Shown here: piece after piece, positions 9,438-23,608 of the stretch
How positions within the stretch are numbered: the first letter of the stretch is position 1
Layout of the letters: every line of letters starts with the position of its first letter
Assembly: GCF_000344175.1 (NCBI RefSeq)
Contig: NZ_ALWW01000013.1
Location: 13 to 61,883, forward strand
Direction: 5' to 3'
Source: Listeria fleischmannii subsp. fleischmannii LU2006-1
GTDB lineage: Bacteria > Bacillota > Bacilli > Lactobacillales > Listeriaceae
DNA: 61,871 nucleotides
Notes under the pieces: generated by a model
Databases searched by the model: none
What the model was told of the DNA's origin: nothing
The model's input: only the letters and a program-made list of their open reading frames with translations
Made by a program: the position numbers and the translations under genes

Positions 9438-9467
9438 TTGACTTTTCCCTTTTTACTGTTGTATTCT
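9438..9467 (+). promoter_or_regulatory. Likely promoter of the atp operon
   Basis: TTGACT at 9438-9443 and TATTCT at 9462-9467 are separated by 18 bp. Transcription from here would give a leader of about 150 nt before atpI. Confidence 0.55.
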
Positions 9468-9520
9468 TAAAACTGACACTCTGATAAGGCTTTCATGTGT
9501 CATGTGGGGAAGAGAAATAG

Positions 9521-9554
9521 TTGTGAAATGTGTTAGTTTTCACAAACTTTTTTT
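9521..9554 (+). terminator. Intrinsic terminator in the atp leader (possible attenuator)
   Basis: TTGTGAAA (9521-9528) pairs with TTTCACAA (9538-9545), then AC and seven T. It lies downstream of the likely atp promoter and 67 bases before the atpI start, so it would cut transcription before the first gene unless bypassed. Confidence 0.6.
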
Positions 9555-9621
9555 GCAACATGCTCCGAGTAATTGGCTACTTTAGGAAACTGTTACTGAA
9601 ACAGAAAGGACTGCAACCTTA

Positions 9622-10005
9622 ATGCTAGAATCGCTAATAGGAATGTACCATCGTCATCAGAAGTATCTTGTCACTTTCATTGCCCTTTGCCTCATTGGAT
9701 GGTTTCTCACGCCATATGTACATATTTTTTTAGGGCTAAAACTGGGACTCATCGTGGGTTGGTTTAATTACTGGCTGCTTATGAGACGAACACAGGCAAT
9801 GACTAAGGCACTTGCTGAAAATAGAAGCTTTTACGGTATGGGAACCACAGCTAGAATGGGTAGCATGGTACTTGCGACAATTATCGCAACGCAAATCCCA
9901 GAATACTTTCACATCTATAGCGTGATAATTGGTCTAGGTATTGCCTATGCAGTCATCTTTTTAGACTTCATACTTTATTCCTTATATCGGAGAAAAAAAA
10001 GTTAA
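9622..10005 (+). CDS. atpI: ATP synthase subunit I
   Basis: Small membrane protein encoded first in many F1Fo operons, thought to help assemble the c-ring or take part in Mg2+ uptake. The 127-residue protein is mostly hydrophobic, with about four membrane segments and a basic C-terminus ending YRRKKS. AGAAAGGA precedes the ATG. atpB starts 23 bases downstream. Sequence conservation in this family is weak, so the position at the head of the operon is the main evidence. Confidence 0.85.
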   Translation: MLESLIGMYHRHQKYLVTFIALCLIGWFLTPYVHIFLGLKLGLIVGWFNYWLLMRRTQAMTKALAENRSFYGMGTTARMGSMVLATIIATQIPEYFHIYSVIIGLGIAYAVIFLDFILYSLYRRKKS

Positions 10006-10022
10006 CAAAAAGAGAGGGGTGA

Positions 10023-10745
<723 letters not shown>

Positions 10746-10770
10746 GCAATTAGTATAAATTAAAAATTAA

Positions 10771-11016
<246 letters not shown>

Positions 11017-11025
11017 TCAGTCATT

Positions 11026-11059
11026 AAAGAAAGTCGGGGAATTTTACCCCGTTTCTTTG
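11026..11059 (+). other. Intercistronic hairpin between atpE and atpF
   Basis: AAAGAAA and CGGGG pair with CCCG and TTTCTTT, with a GT bulge on the 5' side. It lacks a proper T-run. It is more likely an mRNA-stabilising or processing structure that raises the level of the c-subunit message than a true terminator. Confidence 0.55.
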
Positions 11060-11111
11060 AGTAAACAAAACGCGAGGTTTTAGCGAATGTTTGGAAAGGA
11101 GTGAAACAGAC

Positions 11112-13699
<2,588 letters not shown>

Positions 13700-13729
13700 T
13701 TTTTCAAATTGGAATATAAAAGGTGGTGA

Positions 13730-14608
<879 letters not shown>

Positions 14609-14656
14609 AAAGCTATTTGAAACGACTTAACCTGCGAAACCCATTTGGGAAGGTAA

Positions 14657-16096
<1,440 letters not shown>

Positions 16097-16099
16097 TAA

Positions 16100-16519
<420 letters not shown>

Positions 16520-16526
16520 AACTACG

Positions 16527-16554
16527 AAGGTCCCATTTTTATGGGGCCTTTTTT
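16527..16554 (+). terminator. Terminator of the atp operon
   Basis: AAGGTCCC pairs with GGGGCCTT (one G-T pair) around an 8-base loop, followed by six T. Confidence 0.9.
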
Positions 16555-16621
16555 ATGTCTTTTTATTCAATATTTTGTTAAGATGGATAAGTATTGATTA
16601 TTTAGTAAAGGTGTGTAAGCT

Positions 16622-16855
16622 GTGTATAATGTTGTGATGGAGCAACCAACGACAATTATCATCTCGCATATTGTATTCATTATCATTGTTTTTTGGGCAA
16701 TGCAAGCTATCCACTATGAAAAATTCATTCGTAAAAATCGAGTTATTCAAGCGCGGCTGCTATTTTCTATCCTTGCTATTGTAATCGGTTATTTATTAAG
16801 TAGTTTTTTCTTAGAATATCTAGCTGCTTTTAAAAGCATTTTTCAAATGATATAA
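16622..16855 (+). CDS. DUF1146 small membrane protein (YwzB-like)
   Basis: A 77-residue protein with two hydrophobic helices separated by a basic stretch (YEKFIRKNRVIQARLL). This pattern and the place between atpC and murA match the DUF1146/YwzB family, whose function is unknown. AAAGGTG at 16607-16613 fits the GTG start at 16622. An in-frame ATG at 16637 would give a product beginning MEQPTT, as in YwzB, but has no RBS at a good distance. Confidence 0.75.
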   Translation: MYNVVMEQPTTIIISHIVFIIIVFWAMQAIHYEKFIRKNRVIQARLLFSILAIVIGYLLSSFFLEYLAAFKSIFQMI

Positions 16856-16934
16856 AGATGTTTACATGAAGCCGAAAGAGTAAATAGAAAGAGAGTAAAA
16901 TGTAATTTTTTTAGCTTTCTTTGAATGAATTAAG

Positions 16935-16964
16935 TTGATATTTAGACTGAATTGATGGTAGAAT
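16935..16964 (+). promoter_or_regulatory. Likely murA promoter
   Basis: TTGATA at 16935-16940 and TAGAAT at 16959-16964 are separated by 18 bp, about 80 bases before the murA start. Confidence 0.5.
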
Positions 16965-17045
16965 AATTTAGATGTGTATTAAAATGTAATATTACTAGAA
17001 TAAAATAGATGTTATTGAAGTTTGATTAACGCGGAGGGATATGTT

Positions 17046-18344
17046 TTGGAAAAGATGATTGTACGCGGAGGAAAGAAGCTAACTGGTAGCGTGAAAGTTG
17101 AAGGCGCTAAAAATGCAGTTTTACCAGTTATAGCAGCTACTCTCCTAGCGAGTAAAGGTAAAAGTGTTTTAAAGAATGTTCCAAGTTTATCGGATGTATA
17201 TACGATTAATGAGGTATTAAAGTACTTACAAGCAGATGTTTCTTTTGAAGGCGATGTTGTAACAGTTGATGCGACGGGTGAAATTACATCTGATGCACCT
17301 TTTGAATATGTTCGCAAAATGAGAGCATCCATTGTTGTTATGGGGCCTTTATTGGCGCGTACAGGTAGTGCACGAGTTGCACTTCCAGGAGGATGTGCAA
17401 TTGGTTCACGCCCTGTAGACCTACATTTAAAAGGTTTTGAAGCTATGGGGGCTACAGTTAAAATTGAAAATGGCTATATTGAAGCAACAGCAAATCGCTT
17501 AAAAGGAGCTAAGGTATACTTAGATTTTCCAAGTGTAGGAGCGACTCAAAATATTATGATGGCTGCTACTTTAGCTGAAGGAACTACAGTGATTGAAAAT
17601 GTGGCTAGAGAACCTGAAATTGTTGACTTAGCTAACTTTTTAAATCAAATGGGTGCACGTGTTATAGGAGCTGGAACCGAAGTTATTCGTATCGAAGGTG
17701 TAGAGGAGTTAACCGCTACTGAACATTCTATTATCCCTGATCGCATTGAGGCTGGAACCTTTATGATTGCCGCTGCGATTACACAAGGTGATATCTTTAT
17801 TGAAGATGCTGTCCCTGAACATATCAGTTCACTTATCGCTAAGTTAGAAGAAATGGGCGTACAAATTATTGAAGAAGAAAGTGGTGTCCGTGTTATAGGG
17901 CCTGAAAAACTAAAAGCAGTTGATGTTAAAACAATGCCACATCCTGGCTTCCCAACAGATATGCAATCACAAATGATGGTGATTCAAATGTTAAGTGAAG
18001 GTACTAGTGTGATGACAGAAACTGTATTTGAAAATCGCTTTATGCATGTTGAAGAAATGCGTCGTATGAATGCTGAAATGAAAATTGAAGGCCATTCTGT
18101 TATCATTAATGGTCCGGCACATCTTCAAGGAGCTGAAGTTGCAGCTACAGATTTACGTGCAGCAGCAGCGCTTATTTTAGCTGGACTCGTAGCAGAAGGA
18201 TATACGCAAGTGACCGAATTGAAATATCTTGATCGTGGTTATAACGACTTCCACGGTAAGTTACGTAGCCTGGGCGCTGAAATTGAGCGCGTAACGGATG
18301 AAGTAATTAATGAAAAAGGGCTAGAAGCCATTTTTGAAAAGTAA
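17046..18344 (+). CDS. murA: UDP-N-acetylglucosamine 1-carboxyvinyltransferase
   Basis: First committed step of peptidoglycan synthesis: transfers enolpyruvate from PEP to UDP-GlcNAc, the target of fosfomycin. The active-site cysteine is in [15 protein letters not shown], and the N-terminal loop [10 protein letters not shown] is typical. TTG 17046 gives 432 residues starting [11 protein letters not shown]. The frame is open to 17022, but GGAGGG just upstream of 17046 favours the TTG. Low-GC Gram-positives usually have two such genes, and the one after the atp operon corresponds to murA (murAA). Confidence 0.95.
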   Translation: MEKMIVRGGKKLTGSVKVEGAKNAVLPVIAATLLASKGKSVLKNVPSLSDVYTINEVLKYLQADVSFEGDVVTVDATGEITSDAPFEYVRKMRASIVVMGPLLARTGSARVALPGGCAIGSRPVDLHLKGFEAMGATVKIENGYIEATANRLKGAKVYLDFPSVGATQNIMMAATLAEGTTVIENVAREPEIVDLANFLNQMGARVIGAGTEVIRIEGVEELTATEHSIIPDRIEAGTFMIAAAITQGDIFIEDAVPEHISSLIAKLEEMGVQIIEEESGVRVIGPEKLKAVDVKTMPHPGFPTDMQSQMMVIQMLSEGTSVMTETVFENRFMHVEEMRRMNAEMKIEGHSVIINGPAHLQGAEVAATDLRAAAALILAGLVAEGYTQVTELKYLDRGYNDFHGKLRSLGAEIERVTDEVINEKGLEAIFEK

Positions 18345-18356
18345 ATGTAGGATAGA

Positions 18357-18383
18357 GCCTCGCCGATATGGCGGGGCTTTTTT
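18357..18383 (+). terminator. Terminator after murA
   Basis: GCCTCGCC pairs with GGCGGGGC around GATAT, followed by six T. Confidence 0.9.
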
Positions 18384-18414
18384 GTTAAAAAACATTTCAG
18401 GTCCTAGTAAATTG

Positions 18415-18423
18415 TGCTATAAT
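18415..18423 (+). promoter_or_regulatory. Extended -10 promoter of mbl
   Basis: TGCTATAAT is a perfect TGnTATAAT. The region 17 bp upstream has no good -35. The mbl start is 51 bases downstream. Confidence 0.6.
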
Positions 18424-18473
18424 TCAAACTGTGATAGTAGTGACTGTGATACAACAAAGAAAGGGGTATAAAT

Positions 18474-19469
18474 TTGGCTAAAGATGTTGGAATTGATTTA
18501 GGAACAGCTAACGTTTTGATTCATGTAAAGGGTAGAGGGATTGTCATAAATGAACCTGCAGTAGTAGCCGTAAATAATAAAACAGGACAAGTTTTAGCAG
18601 TAGGTACGGAAGCCTATAATATGGTTGGTCGTACGCCAGGAGATATAACAGCAATTAAACCAATGAAAGATGGAGTGATTGCAGACTTTGATATTGTTCA
18701 AGAAATGCTCCGTTTCTTTTTACAAAAATTAAATCTTAAAACATTCTTCTCAAGACCTCGGATTCTAATTTGTTGCCCGACGAATATTACTTCTGTAGAG
18801 CAAAAAGCAATTAGAGAAGTAGCAGAAAAAAGTGGTGGAAAACAAGTTTTTCTTGAAGAAGAACCAAAAGTAGCCGCAATTGGATCAGGCATGGAAATTT
18901 TTGAACCAAGTGGTAACATGGTAATTGATATTGGCGGCGGGACGGCTGATATAGCTGTATTATCTATGGGTGACATCGTAACAAGTCAATCCGTAAAAAT
19001 AGCTGGAAATCAGTGGGACTATGATATCCTTCAATACATAAAGCGGAAGTATAATTTACTTATTGGTGAAAGAACCGCGGAAACGTTGAAAATGACTATT
19101 GGAACAGCTGTAAGAGGTGCGAGAACTGAAACAATGGATATTAGAGGTCGAGATTTGGTAAGTGGGCTGCCTAGAACGATTACAGTAACGAGTGATGAAG
19201 TAGAAGAAGCTTTGCACGAATCGCTCAAAACCATTATTCTTGCTGCAAAACAAGTGCTTGAGAAAACACCTCCTGAATTATCTGCAGATATAATTGATCG
19301 TGGAATAATTATGACAGGCGGCGGCTCTTTACTACATGGATTGGCAGATTTGATGTCTGAGGAATTAAAAGTCCCTGTATTAATAACTGAAAATCCACTT
19401 GATGTAGTAGCCATTGGAACTGGTATTCTTTTAGAGTCGCTAGGTAAAAAGAAAAGACGCTTCTTATAA
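18474..19469 (+). CDS. mbl: MreB-like cell shape protein Mbl
   Basis: Bacterial actin that forms membrane-bound filaments and guides lateral wall synthesis. Actin-fold motifs are visible: phosphate 1 DVGIDLGTANVLIH at the N-terminus, phosphate 2 VIDIGGGTADIAVL, and the adenosine motif GIIMTGGGSLLHG. Length is 331 residues with a TTG start after AAAGGGG. Placement beside murA and fabZ fits Mbl rather than MreB, which is normally next to mreCD. Confidence 0.92.
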   Translation: MAKDVGIDLGTANVLIHVKGRGIVINEPAVVAVNNKTGQVLAVGTEAYNMVGRTPGDITAIKPMKDGVIADFDIVQEMLRFFLQKLNLKTFFSRPRILICCPTNITSVEQKAIREVAEKSGGKQVFLEEEPKVAAIGSGMEIFEPSGNMVIDIGGGTADIAVLSMGDIVTSQSVKIAGNQWDYDILQYIKRKYNLLIGERTAETLKMTIGTAVRGARTETMDIRGRDLVSGLPRTITVTSDEVEEALHESLKTIILAAKQVLEKTPPELSADIIDRGIIMTGGGSLLHGLADLMSEELKVPVLITENPLDVVAIGTGILLESLGKKKRRFL

Positions 19470-19500
19470 GAAATAAGTAGTAGGAAAGGTGTTAATAGCT

Positions 19501-19932
19501 ATGCTTGATATAAAAAAAATAAAAGAGATTCTACCACACCGTTACCCATTTCTATTGGTTGATCGGGTAATAGAAAGTGAACCAGGCAAAAGAGTTGTTG
19601 CCATTAAAAATGTCTCAGCCAATGAACCTTTCTTTAACGGACATTTCCCTGAATACCCTGTTATGCCGGGTGTCCTAGTGGTAGAAGCGCTGGCTCAAAC
19701 TTGTGGGATTGCTATTGTTGAAGGCCCCGAGAATAAAGGTAAAATCGGCTTGTTTGCAGGCATTGATAAATGCCGATTTAAGCGCCAAGTAGTACCCGGT
19801 GATCAGTTAAGATTAGAAGCTGAAATTACGCGTCTCAGAGGCGCAATTGCTAAGGCTAATGTCAGAGCGACCGTTGAAGATGAAGTGGTTTGTGAAGCTG
19901 AAATTATGGTTGCGCTTAGTGATGTTGAATAA
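19501..19932 (+). CDS. fabZ: 3-hydroxyacyl-ACP dehydratase FabZ
   Basis: Hot-dog fold enzyme that dehydrates beta-hydroxyacyl-ACP in fatty acid elongation. The catalytic histidine is in [19 protein letters not shown] and the glutamate in VVEALAQ. ATG 19501 gives 143 residues beginning [17 protein letters not shown]. The frame is open to 19489, but the RBS (AAAGGTG) and homology favour 19501. A terminator follows. Confidence 0.96.
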   Translation: MLDIKKIKEILPHRYPFLLVDRVIESEPGKRVVAIKNVSANEPFFNGHFPEYPVMPGVLVVEALAQTCGIAIVEGPENKGKIGLFAGIDKCRFKRQVVPGDQLRLEAEITRLRGAIAKANVRATVEDEVVCEAEIMVALSDVE

Positions 19933-19939
19933 GTATTGA

Positions 19940-19968
19940 AAGTCTAACTTTAGAAGTTAGGCTTTTTT
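19940..19968 (+). terminator. Terminator after fabZ
   Basis: AAGTCTAAC (19940-19948) pairs with GTTAGGCTT (19956-19964), with six T. Confidence 0.87.
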
Positions 19969-20012
19969 ATTACTAGAATAATACCACAGCATTGAAAAAT
20001 AAAAAAATCTAG

Positions 20013-20057
20013 AAAATCCTTTTTTCAAAAGCATCACATGAGAGAAAATGGGTTTTT
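20013..20057 (+). promoter_or_regulatory. Possible ComK AT-box pair upstream of ssbB
   Basis: Two sequences fit AAAA-N5-TTTT: 20013-20025 (spacer TCCTT) and 20045-20057 (spacer TGGGT), 19 bp apart. Bacillus K-boxes use gaps of 8, 18 or 31 bp. The pair lies about 60 bp upstream of the best -35 for ssbB, which is further than usual, and such AT-rich motifs are easily found by chance. Confidence 0.3.
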
Positions 20058-20115
20058 AGGGGATATAATGAACGCATTATCACCTTTTAGATTTACAAAT
20101 TATGATTTTAACGTT

Positions 20116-20144
20116 TTTACAAAAAAAGGACAGTCCTGTATGCT
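20116..20144 (+). promoter_or_regulatory. Likely ssbB promoter
   Basis: TTTACA at 20116-20121 and TATGCT at 20139-20144 are 17 bp apart, 30 bases before the start codon. A second TATAAT lies further upstream at 20064-20069. Confidence 0.5.
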
Positions 20145-20175
20145 AATTTAAAATCATGAAAAGAGGTAATTTGCG

Positions 20176-20538
20176 ATGATAAATCAAGTAACAATTGTGG
20201 GCCGATTAACAAAAGACCCAGAACTTCGAGTGACATCAGATGACAAAGTTGTACTTAACTTTACATTAGCGCTTAATCGATTTGGGAAAGCAAAGCGATT
20301 CGATCAGGACGCTGATTTTGTCCCGTGTGTTGCATGGGGACGTAGGGCCGAAGAAATGTGCAATTATTGCGAAAAAGGAATGTTAATCGGATTAGTTGGT
20401 GAATTACAAACAAGGAGCTATTTGAACAAAGAAGAAAAGCGCGTCTATATCATGGAAGTTTTGACGCGGAAAATAAGATATTTAAGTTCGAATAAACCGG
20501 CTGTCTTAGAATCCTCATCAAATACGGTTGCAAATTAA
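20176..20538 (+). CDS. ssbB: Competence-type single-stranded DNA-binding protein
   Basis: OB-fold protein of 120 residues. It begins INQVTIVGRLTKDPELR and has the conserved FTLALNR, FVPCVAWG and a beta-hairpin ending YIMEVLTRKIRYL. It lacks the long acidic C-terminal tail of the housekeeping SSB, like Bacillus SsbB/YwpH, which protects incoming DNA during transformation. Position after fabZ matches YwpH. RBS AAAGAGG precedes the ATG. Expected to work with the comF products encoded 8 kb downstream. Confidence 0.85.
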   Translation: MINQVTIVGRLTKDPELRVTSDDKVVLNFTLALNRFGKAKRFDQDADFVPCVAWGRRAEEMCNYCEKGMLIGLVGELQTRSYLNKEEKRVYIMEVLTRKIRYLSSNKPAVLESSSNTVAN

Positions 20539-20546
20539 AAATAATG

Positions 20547-20579
20547 AAAAACCATATGGCCATGTCGCATATGGTTTTT
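20547..20579 (+). terminator. Terminator after ssbB
   Basis: AAAAACCATATG (20547-20558) pairs perfectly with CATATGGTTTTT (20568-20579) around a 9-base loop. The A-tract on the 5' side could make it work in both directions. Confidence 0.9.
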
Positions 20580-20653
20580 CGCTACTCATTATAGGACTTC
20601 CTCCACTTTTATGGTAAACTTAAGTATAATCTTCAATAAAACAGGAGTAAGAA

Positions 20654-21394
20654 ATGATGACAAAAAGAGTTGAAATTTTAGGGATTCCCTTTATACATAC
20701 AACACAGGATGATTTTATAACCCAACTTTTACAAGATGCTTTAGAGAGTAAAAAGCGTTTTGTTGTGACGGCGAATCCTGAAATTGTTATGAATGCGAGA
20801 GATGATTTAGACTTTAAGCAAGTTGTGTTAAGTGCAGATTATATTACTCCAGACGGTGTTGGGATATTAATGGCTGCAAAACAGCAAGGTAATCCGTTAC
20901 CCGAACGTGTAACAGGTTTTGATACTATGCAAGGGATTTTAACGCAGGCCGTGAAACATAATTTGAAAATTTACTTTTTAGGGGCAAAACCAGATGTGAA
21001 TGAAGCAATGCAAGAAAAATTGAAAGAGTGTTTCCCTGCTCTAAAAATAGCGGGTTGTAGGCATGGCTATTTTAATTTACAAGAAAATGCTGAAATTGTT
21101 CAGGAAATTAAAAATACTGGAGCCGATTTTGTTTTTGTCGCACTGGGTTCTCCTGCTCAAGAAAAGTGGATTATGTCGCACTTTAATACATTTGAAAAAG
21201 GGATTTTTATGGGAGTAGGGGGCTCTTTTGATATTTTATCTGGGACAGTGAAACGAGCTCCAAAAATTATTCTAAAACTAAGAATAGAATGGATTTACCG
21301 TTTTGTGACAAACCCTTCCCGGTGGCGTCGCTTTTTTGCTATTCCTAGGTTTATGAAGGCTGTAAATAGAGAAAATCGGCGGAATGCCAAATGA
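20654..21394 (+). CDS. tagA: Teichoic acid linkage-unit ManNAc transferase
   Basis: WecG/TagA/CpsF-family glycosyltransferase. It adds ManNAc from UDP-ManNAc to undecaprenyl-PP-GlcNAc, the second step of the wall teichoic acid linkage unit, at the inner face of the membrane. Family motifs are VTANPEIVMNARDD, the catalytic-region YITPDGVGI, and FVALGSPAQEKWI. It has 246 residues from ATG 20654, with ATG 20657 equally possible. MnaA upstream supplies its donor and TagO downstream makes its acceptor. The stop overlaps the epimerase start. Confidence 0.93.
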   Translation: MMTKRVEILGIPFIHTTQDDFITQLLQDALESKKRFVVTANPEIVMNARDDLDFKQVVLSADYITPDGVGILMAAKQQGNPLPERVTGFDTMQGILTQAVKHNLKIYFLGAKPDVNEAMQEKLKECFPALKIAGCRHGYFNLQENAEIVQEIKNTGADFVFVALGSPAQEKWIMSHFNTFEKGIFMGVGGSFDILSGTVKRAPKIILKLRIEWIYRFVTNPSRWRRFFAIPRFMKAVNRENRRNAK

Positions 21395-22505
21395 GAATTC
21401 AACATGCTAAGCTTTATAAAGTAGCTCTGCCGCTCGTTGAACCGTTTCGCACAAGCTATGGCATTTTAGATACAAAAACTTTTTTCTTACTTGAATTAAC
21501 AGATGAACTTGGGACTGTCGGATACGGTGAACTAGATGCTTTTCTCGTACCAGATTATACGGAGGAAACTTTAGACACTGCCGCGCATATCATCGAGTTT
21601 TTACTACTCCCAGAATTAAAAAAAGTGCTACTAAAAGAGCCTAAAGACGTGAGAACCCTTTTCTCTTGGGTTAAAGGTAATGAAATGGCTAAAGCCGCTA
21701 TTGATAGTGCGTGTTATGATTTGTTTGCCAAACGCCGCGGCGTCTCGTTAGCTGAACTGCTAAAAACAAAAACAAAAAAAAAATCCCAGTAGGAGTCAGT
21801 ATTGGCATCCAAAATTCTGAAGAAGAACTTATTTCAAGTGTACGTAATTATGTGGCTGAAGGATATACACGTGTCAAAATTAAAATTAAGCCACATGCAG
21901 ATTTAAGTTTTTTACAAAAAGTGCGAGAAGAATTTCCTGATTTATTATTGATGGCAGATGCAAATTCCGCCTATACAACGGAACAGATTCCGTTATTGAA
22001 ACAAATAGATCAACTAAATTTAGCAATGATTGAACAACCGTTTAGTGTACGAGATTTTGTTAACCATGCACGACTGCAAAAACAAATTCATACACCAATT
22101 TGCTTAGATGAAAATATTCGATCTCTTGAAGATGCTATTCAGGCCTATGAGCTCCAAAGTGCTAAAGCGATTAATTTAAAAATTGCGCGAGTAGGCGGAC
22201 TTACGGAGGCGATTCTGATTGCCCAATTTTGTGAGCAAGTGGGTATGCTTGTTTGGTGTGGTGGAATGTTAGAGGCGGGGATTGGGCGTGCGTTTAATAT
22301 CGCATTAGCTGCACGTTCTGAATTTCACTTTCCTGGAGATATTTCAGCTACCAAACGTTATTTTAAACATGATATAATAAAAAAGGATTTTGAATTAAAC
22401 AACGGGGAGATAGAGGTTCCGCAAGGTTTAGGGATAGGTGTTGAACTTGATCAAAAAAACCTACAAAGATTTACAATAGAGGAACGCGATATAGTGTTAG
22501 ACTAG
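21391..22505 (+). pseudogene. Dipeptide (L-Ala-D/L-Glu type) epimerase, frameshifted at an A-tract
   Basis: Enolase-superfamily member related to L-Ala-D/L-Glu epimerase or o-succinylbenzoate synthase. The first frame runs to a TAG at 21790, and the rest continues in another frame to 22505. The break lies in a run of ten A (21774-21783). One more A (eleven) restores a full protein of about 371 residues reading KIPVGVSIGIQ across the junction. All catalytic features are present: the KIK acid/base motif, metal ligands in MADANS, MIEQP and CLDEN, and the distal lysine in NLKIARVGG. The gene is therefore broken only at the tract, by sequencing error, recent mutation or slippage. It overlaps tagA by four bases. 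Confidence 0.85.
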
Positions 22506-22525
22506 GGAATGGAGCTGAAACAGGT

Positions 22526-23575
22526 TTGTTCATATGGGTATTATTGACTTTTTTGATTGGCATCATTTTAATACCAATCATACGTAAATTTGCCATTTTG
22601 ATAGGTGCCGTTGATGCGCCAAGAGAAAGGCACAGCCATAAACGAGTAACGCCAACATTAGGCGGTATTGCTATTTTTTTTAGTTTTTCAATAGGTTTTT
22701 TTCTTGCCCCCATTGATAAAACAGGATTTTTACCAGTTTACATAGGTGCTTTAATTATTATTATTACAGGATTTATTGATGATATTGTGGAATTATCACC
22801 AAAATTAAAGCTTTTAGGACAGATTCTTGCTGCACTATGTGTCACGGTTTGGGGAAATGTAGTCATTGAATTCATCAACGTTCCTTTTTATGGTCAAATA
22901 GACTTTGGCTGGTTAGCTGTTCCTATTTCAATGATTTGGATTATCGCTATTATTAACGCTTTAAATTTAATTGATGGATTAGACGGGCTCTCGAGCGGTA
23001 TATCAATTATTGCGCTGATGACGATTGCTGGAATGGCTGTTATTTTAAAAGACACATTTGTAGCGCCAGTCGCTTTTCTTCTTGCTGCTGCCGTGTTTGC
23101 ATTTTTACTATTTAACTTCCCGCCAGCATCTATTTTTATGGGGGATACAGGGGCCTTGTTTTTGGGATATATGATTGCCGTTTTATCACTTATGGGCTTT
23201 AAAAACGTAACCTTTATCTCACTTCTTGTCCCGCTCATTATTTTAGGCGTACCTCTGTCCGATACATTCTTCGCGATTATTCGCAGGTTAAAGAAAAGAA
23301 CGCCGATTTCTGCTGCTGACCGCTCACATATTCATCATCGACTTCTAGCTCTTGGCTTCACTGAACGCCAAACGGTACTTTTAATTTATTGTATGGCACT
23401 TTTATTTTCACTAGCAGGTTTTGTATTTTCTTTCTCAACCACATGGGGATCACTTCTTCTTTTAGGACTACTGATACTTTGCATAGAGGTTGTGGTAGAG
23501 TTTATTGGGCTTATTAGTGAAGACTATCGTCCTGTTTTAAATATTTTACAAAAAATTCACCGTAAACGAAAATAA
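22526..23575 (+). CDS. tagO: Undecaprenyl-phosphate GlcNAc-1-phosphate transferase
   Basis: Polytopic membrane enzyme (about ten helices) that starts wall teichoic acid synthesis by loading GlcNAc-1-P onto undecaprenyl phosphate. The catalytic Asp pair is in GFIDDIVEL, NALNLIDGLDGLSSG is the Mg/nucleotide motif, and the cytoplasmic HIHHR motif appears as DRSHIHHRLL. Length is 349 residues with a TTG start at 22526 after GGAATGGAG. It converges with lytR, and the two share a terminator. Confidence 0.95.
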   Translation: MFIWVLLTFLIGIILIPIIRKFAILIGAVDAPRERHSHKRVTPTLGGIAIFFSFSIGFFLAPIDKTGFLPVYIGALIIIITGFIDDIVELSPKLKLLGQILAALCVTVWGNVVIEFINVPFYGQIDFGWLAVPISMIWIIAIINALNLIDGLDGLSSGISIIALMTIAGMAVILKDTFVAPVAFLLAAAVFAFLLFNFPPASIFMGDTGALFLGYMIAVLSLMGFKNVTFISLLVPLIILGVPLSDTFFAIIRRLKKRTPISAADRSHIHHRLLALGFTERQTVLLIYCMALLFSLAGFVFSFSTTWGSLLLLGLLILCIEVVVEFIGLISEDYRPVLNILQKIHRKRK

Positions 23576-23608
23576 AGCATACGCTACTCTAGCGTATGCT
23601 TTATTTTT
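23570..23608. terminator. Bidirectional terminator between tagO and lytR
   Basis: AATAAAGCATACGCTA (23571-23586) and TAGCGTATGCTTTATT (23590-23605) form a 16-bp perfect stem with the loop CTC, with T-rich sequence on the plus side and A-rich on the other. It ends both convergent genes and overlaps the tagO stop. Confidence 0.93.

Larger units (their letters stand above)
8909..9621. other. Long gene-free gap between mnaA and atpI
   Basis: About 710 bp without a credible gene. Besides the cre-like site, the candidate RNA and its hairpins, it contains the direct repeat ATTTAACTAG (8961-8970 and 9039-9048), a good RBS (GGAGGTG near 9309) followed only by a five-codon frame from TTG, and the promoter and leader of the atp operon. 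The orphan RBS may be the remnant of a lost gene. Confidence 0.6.
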
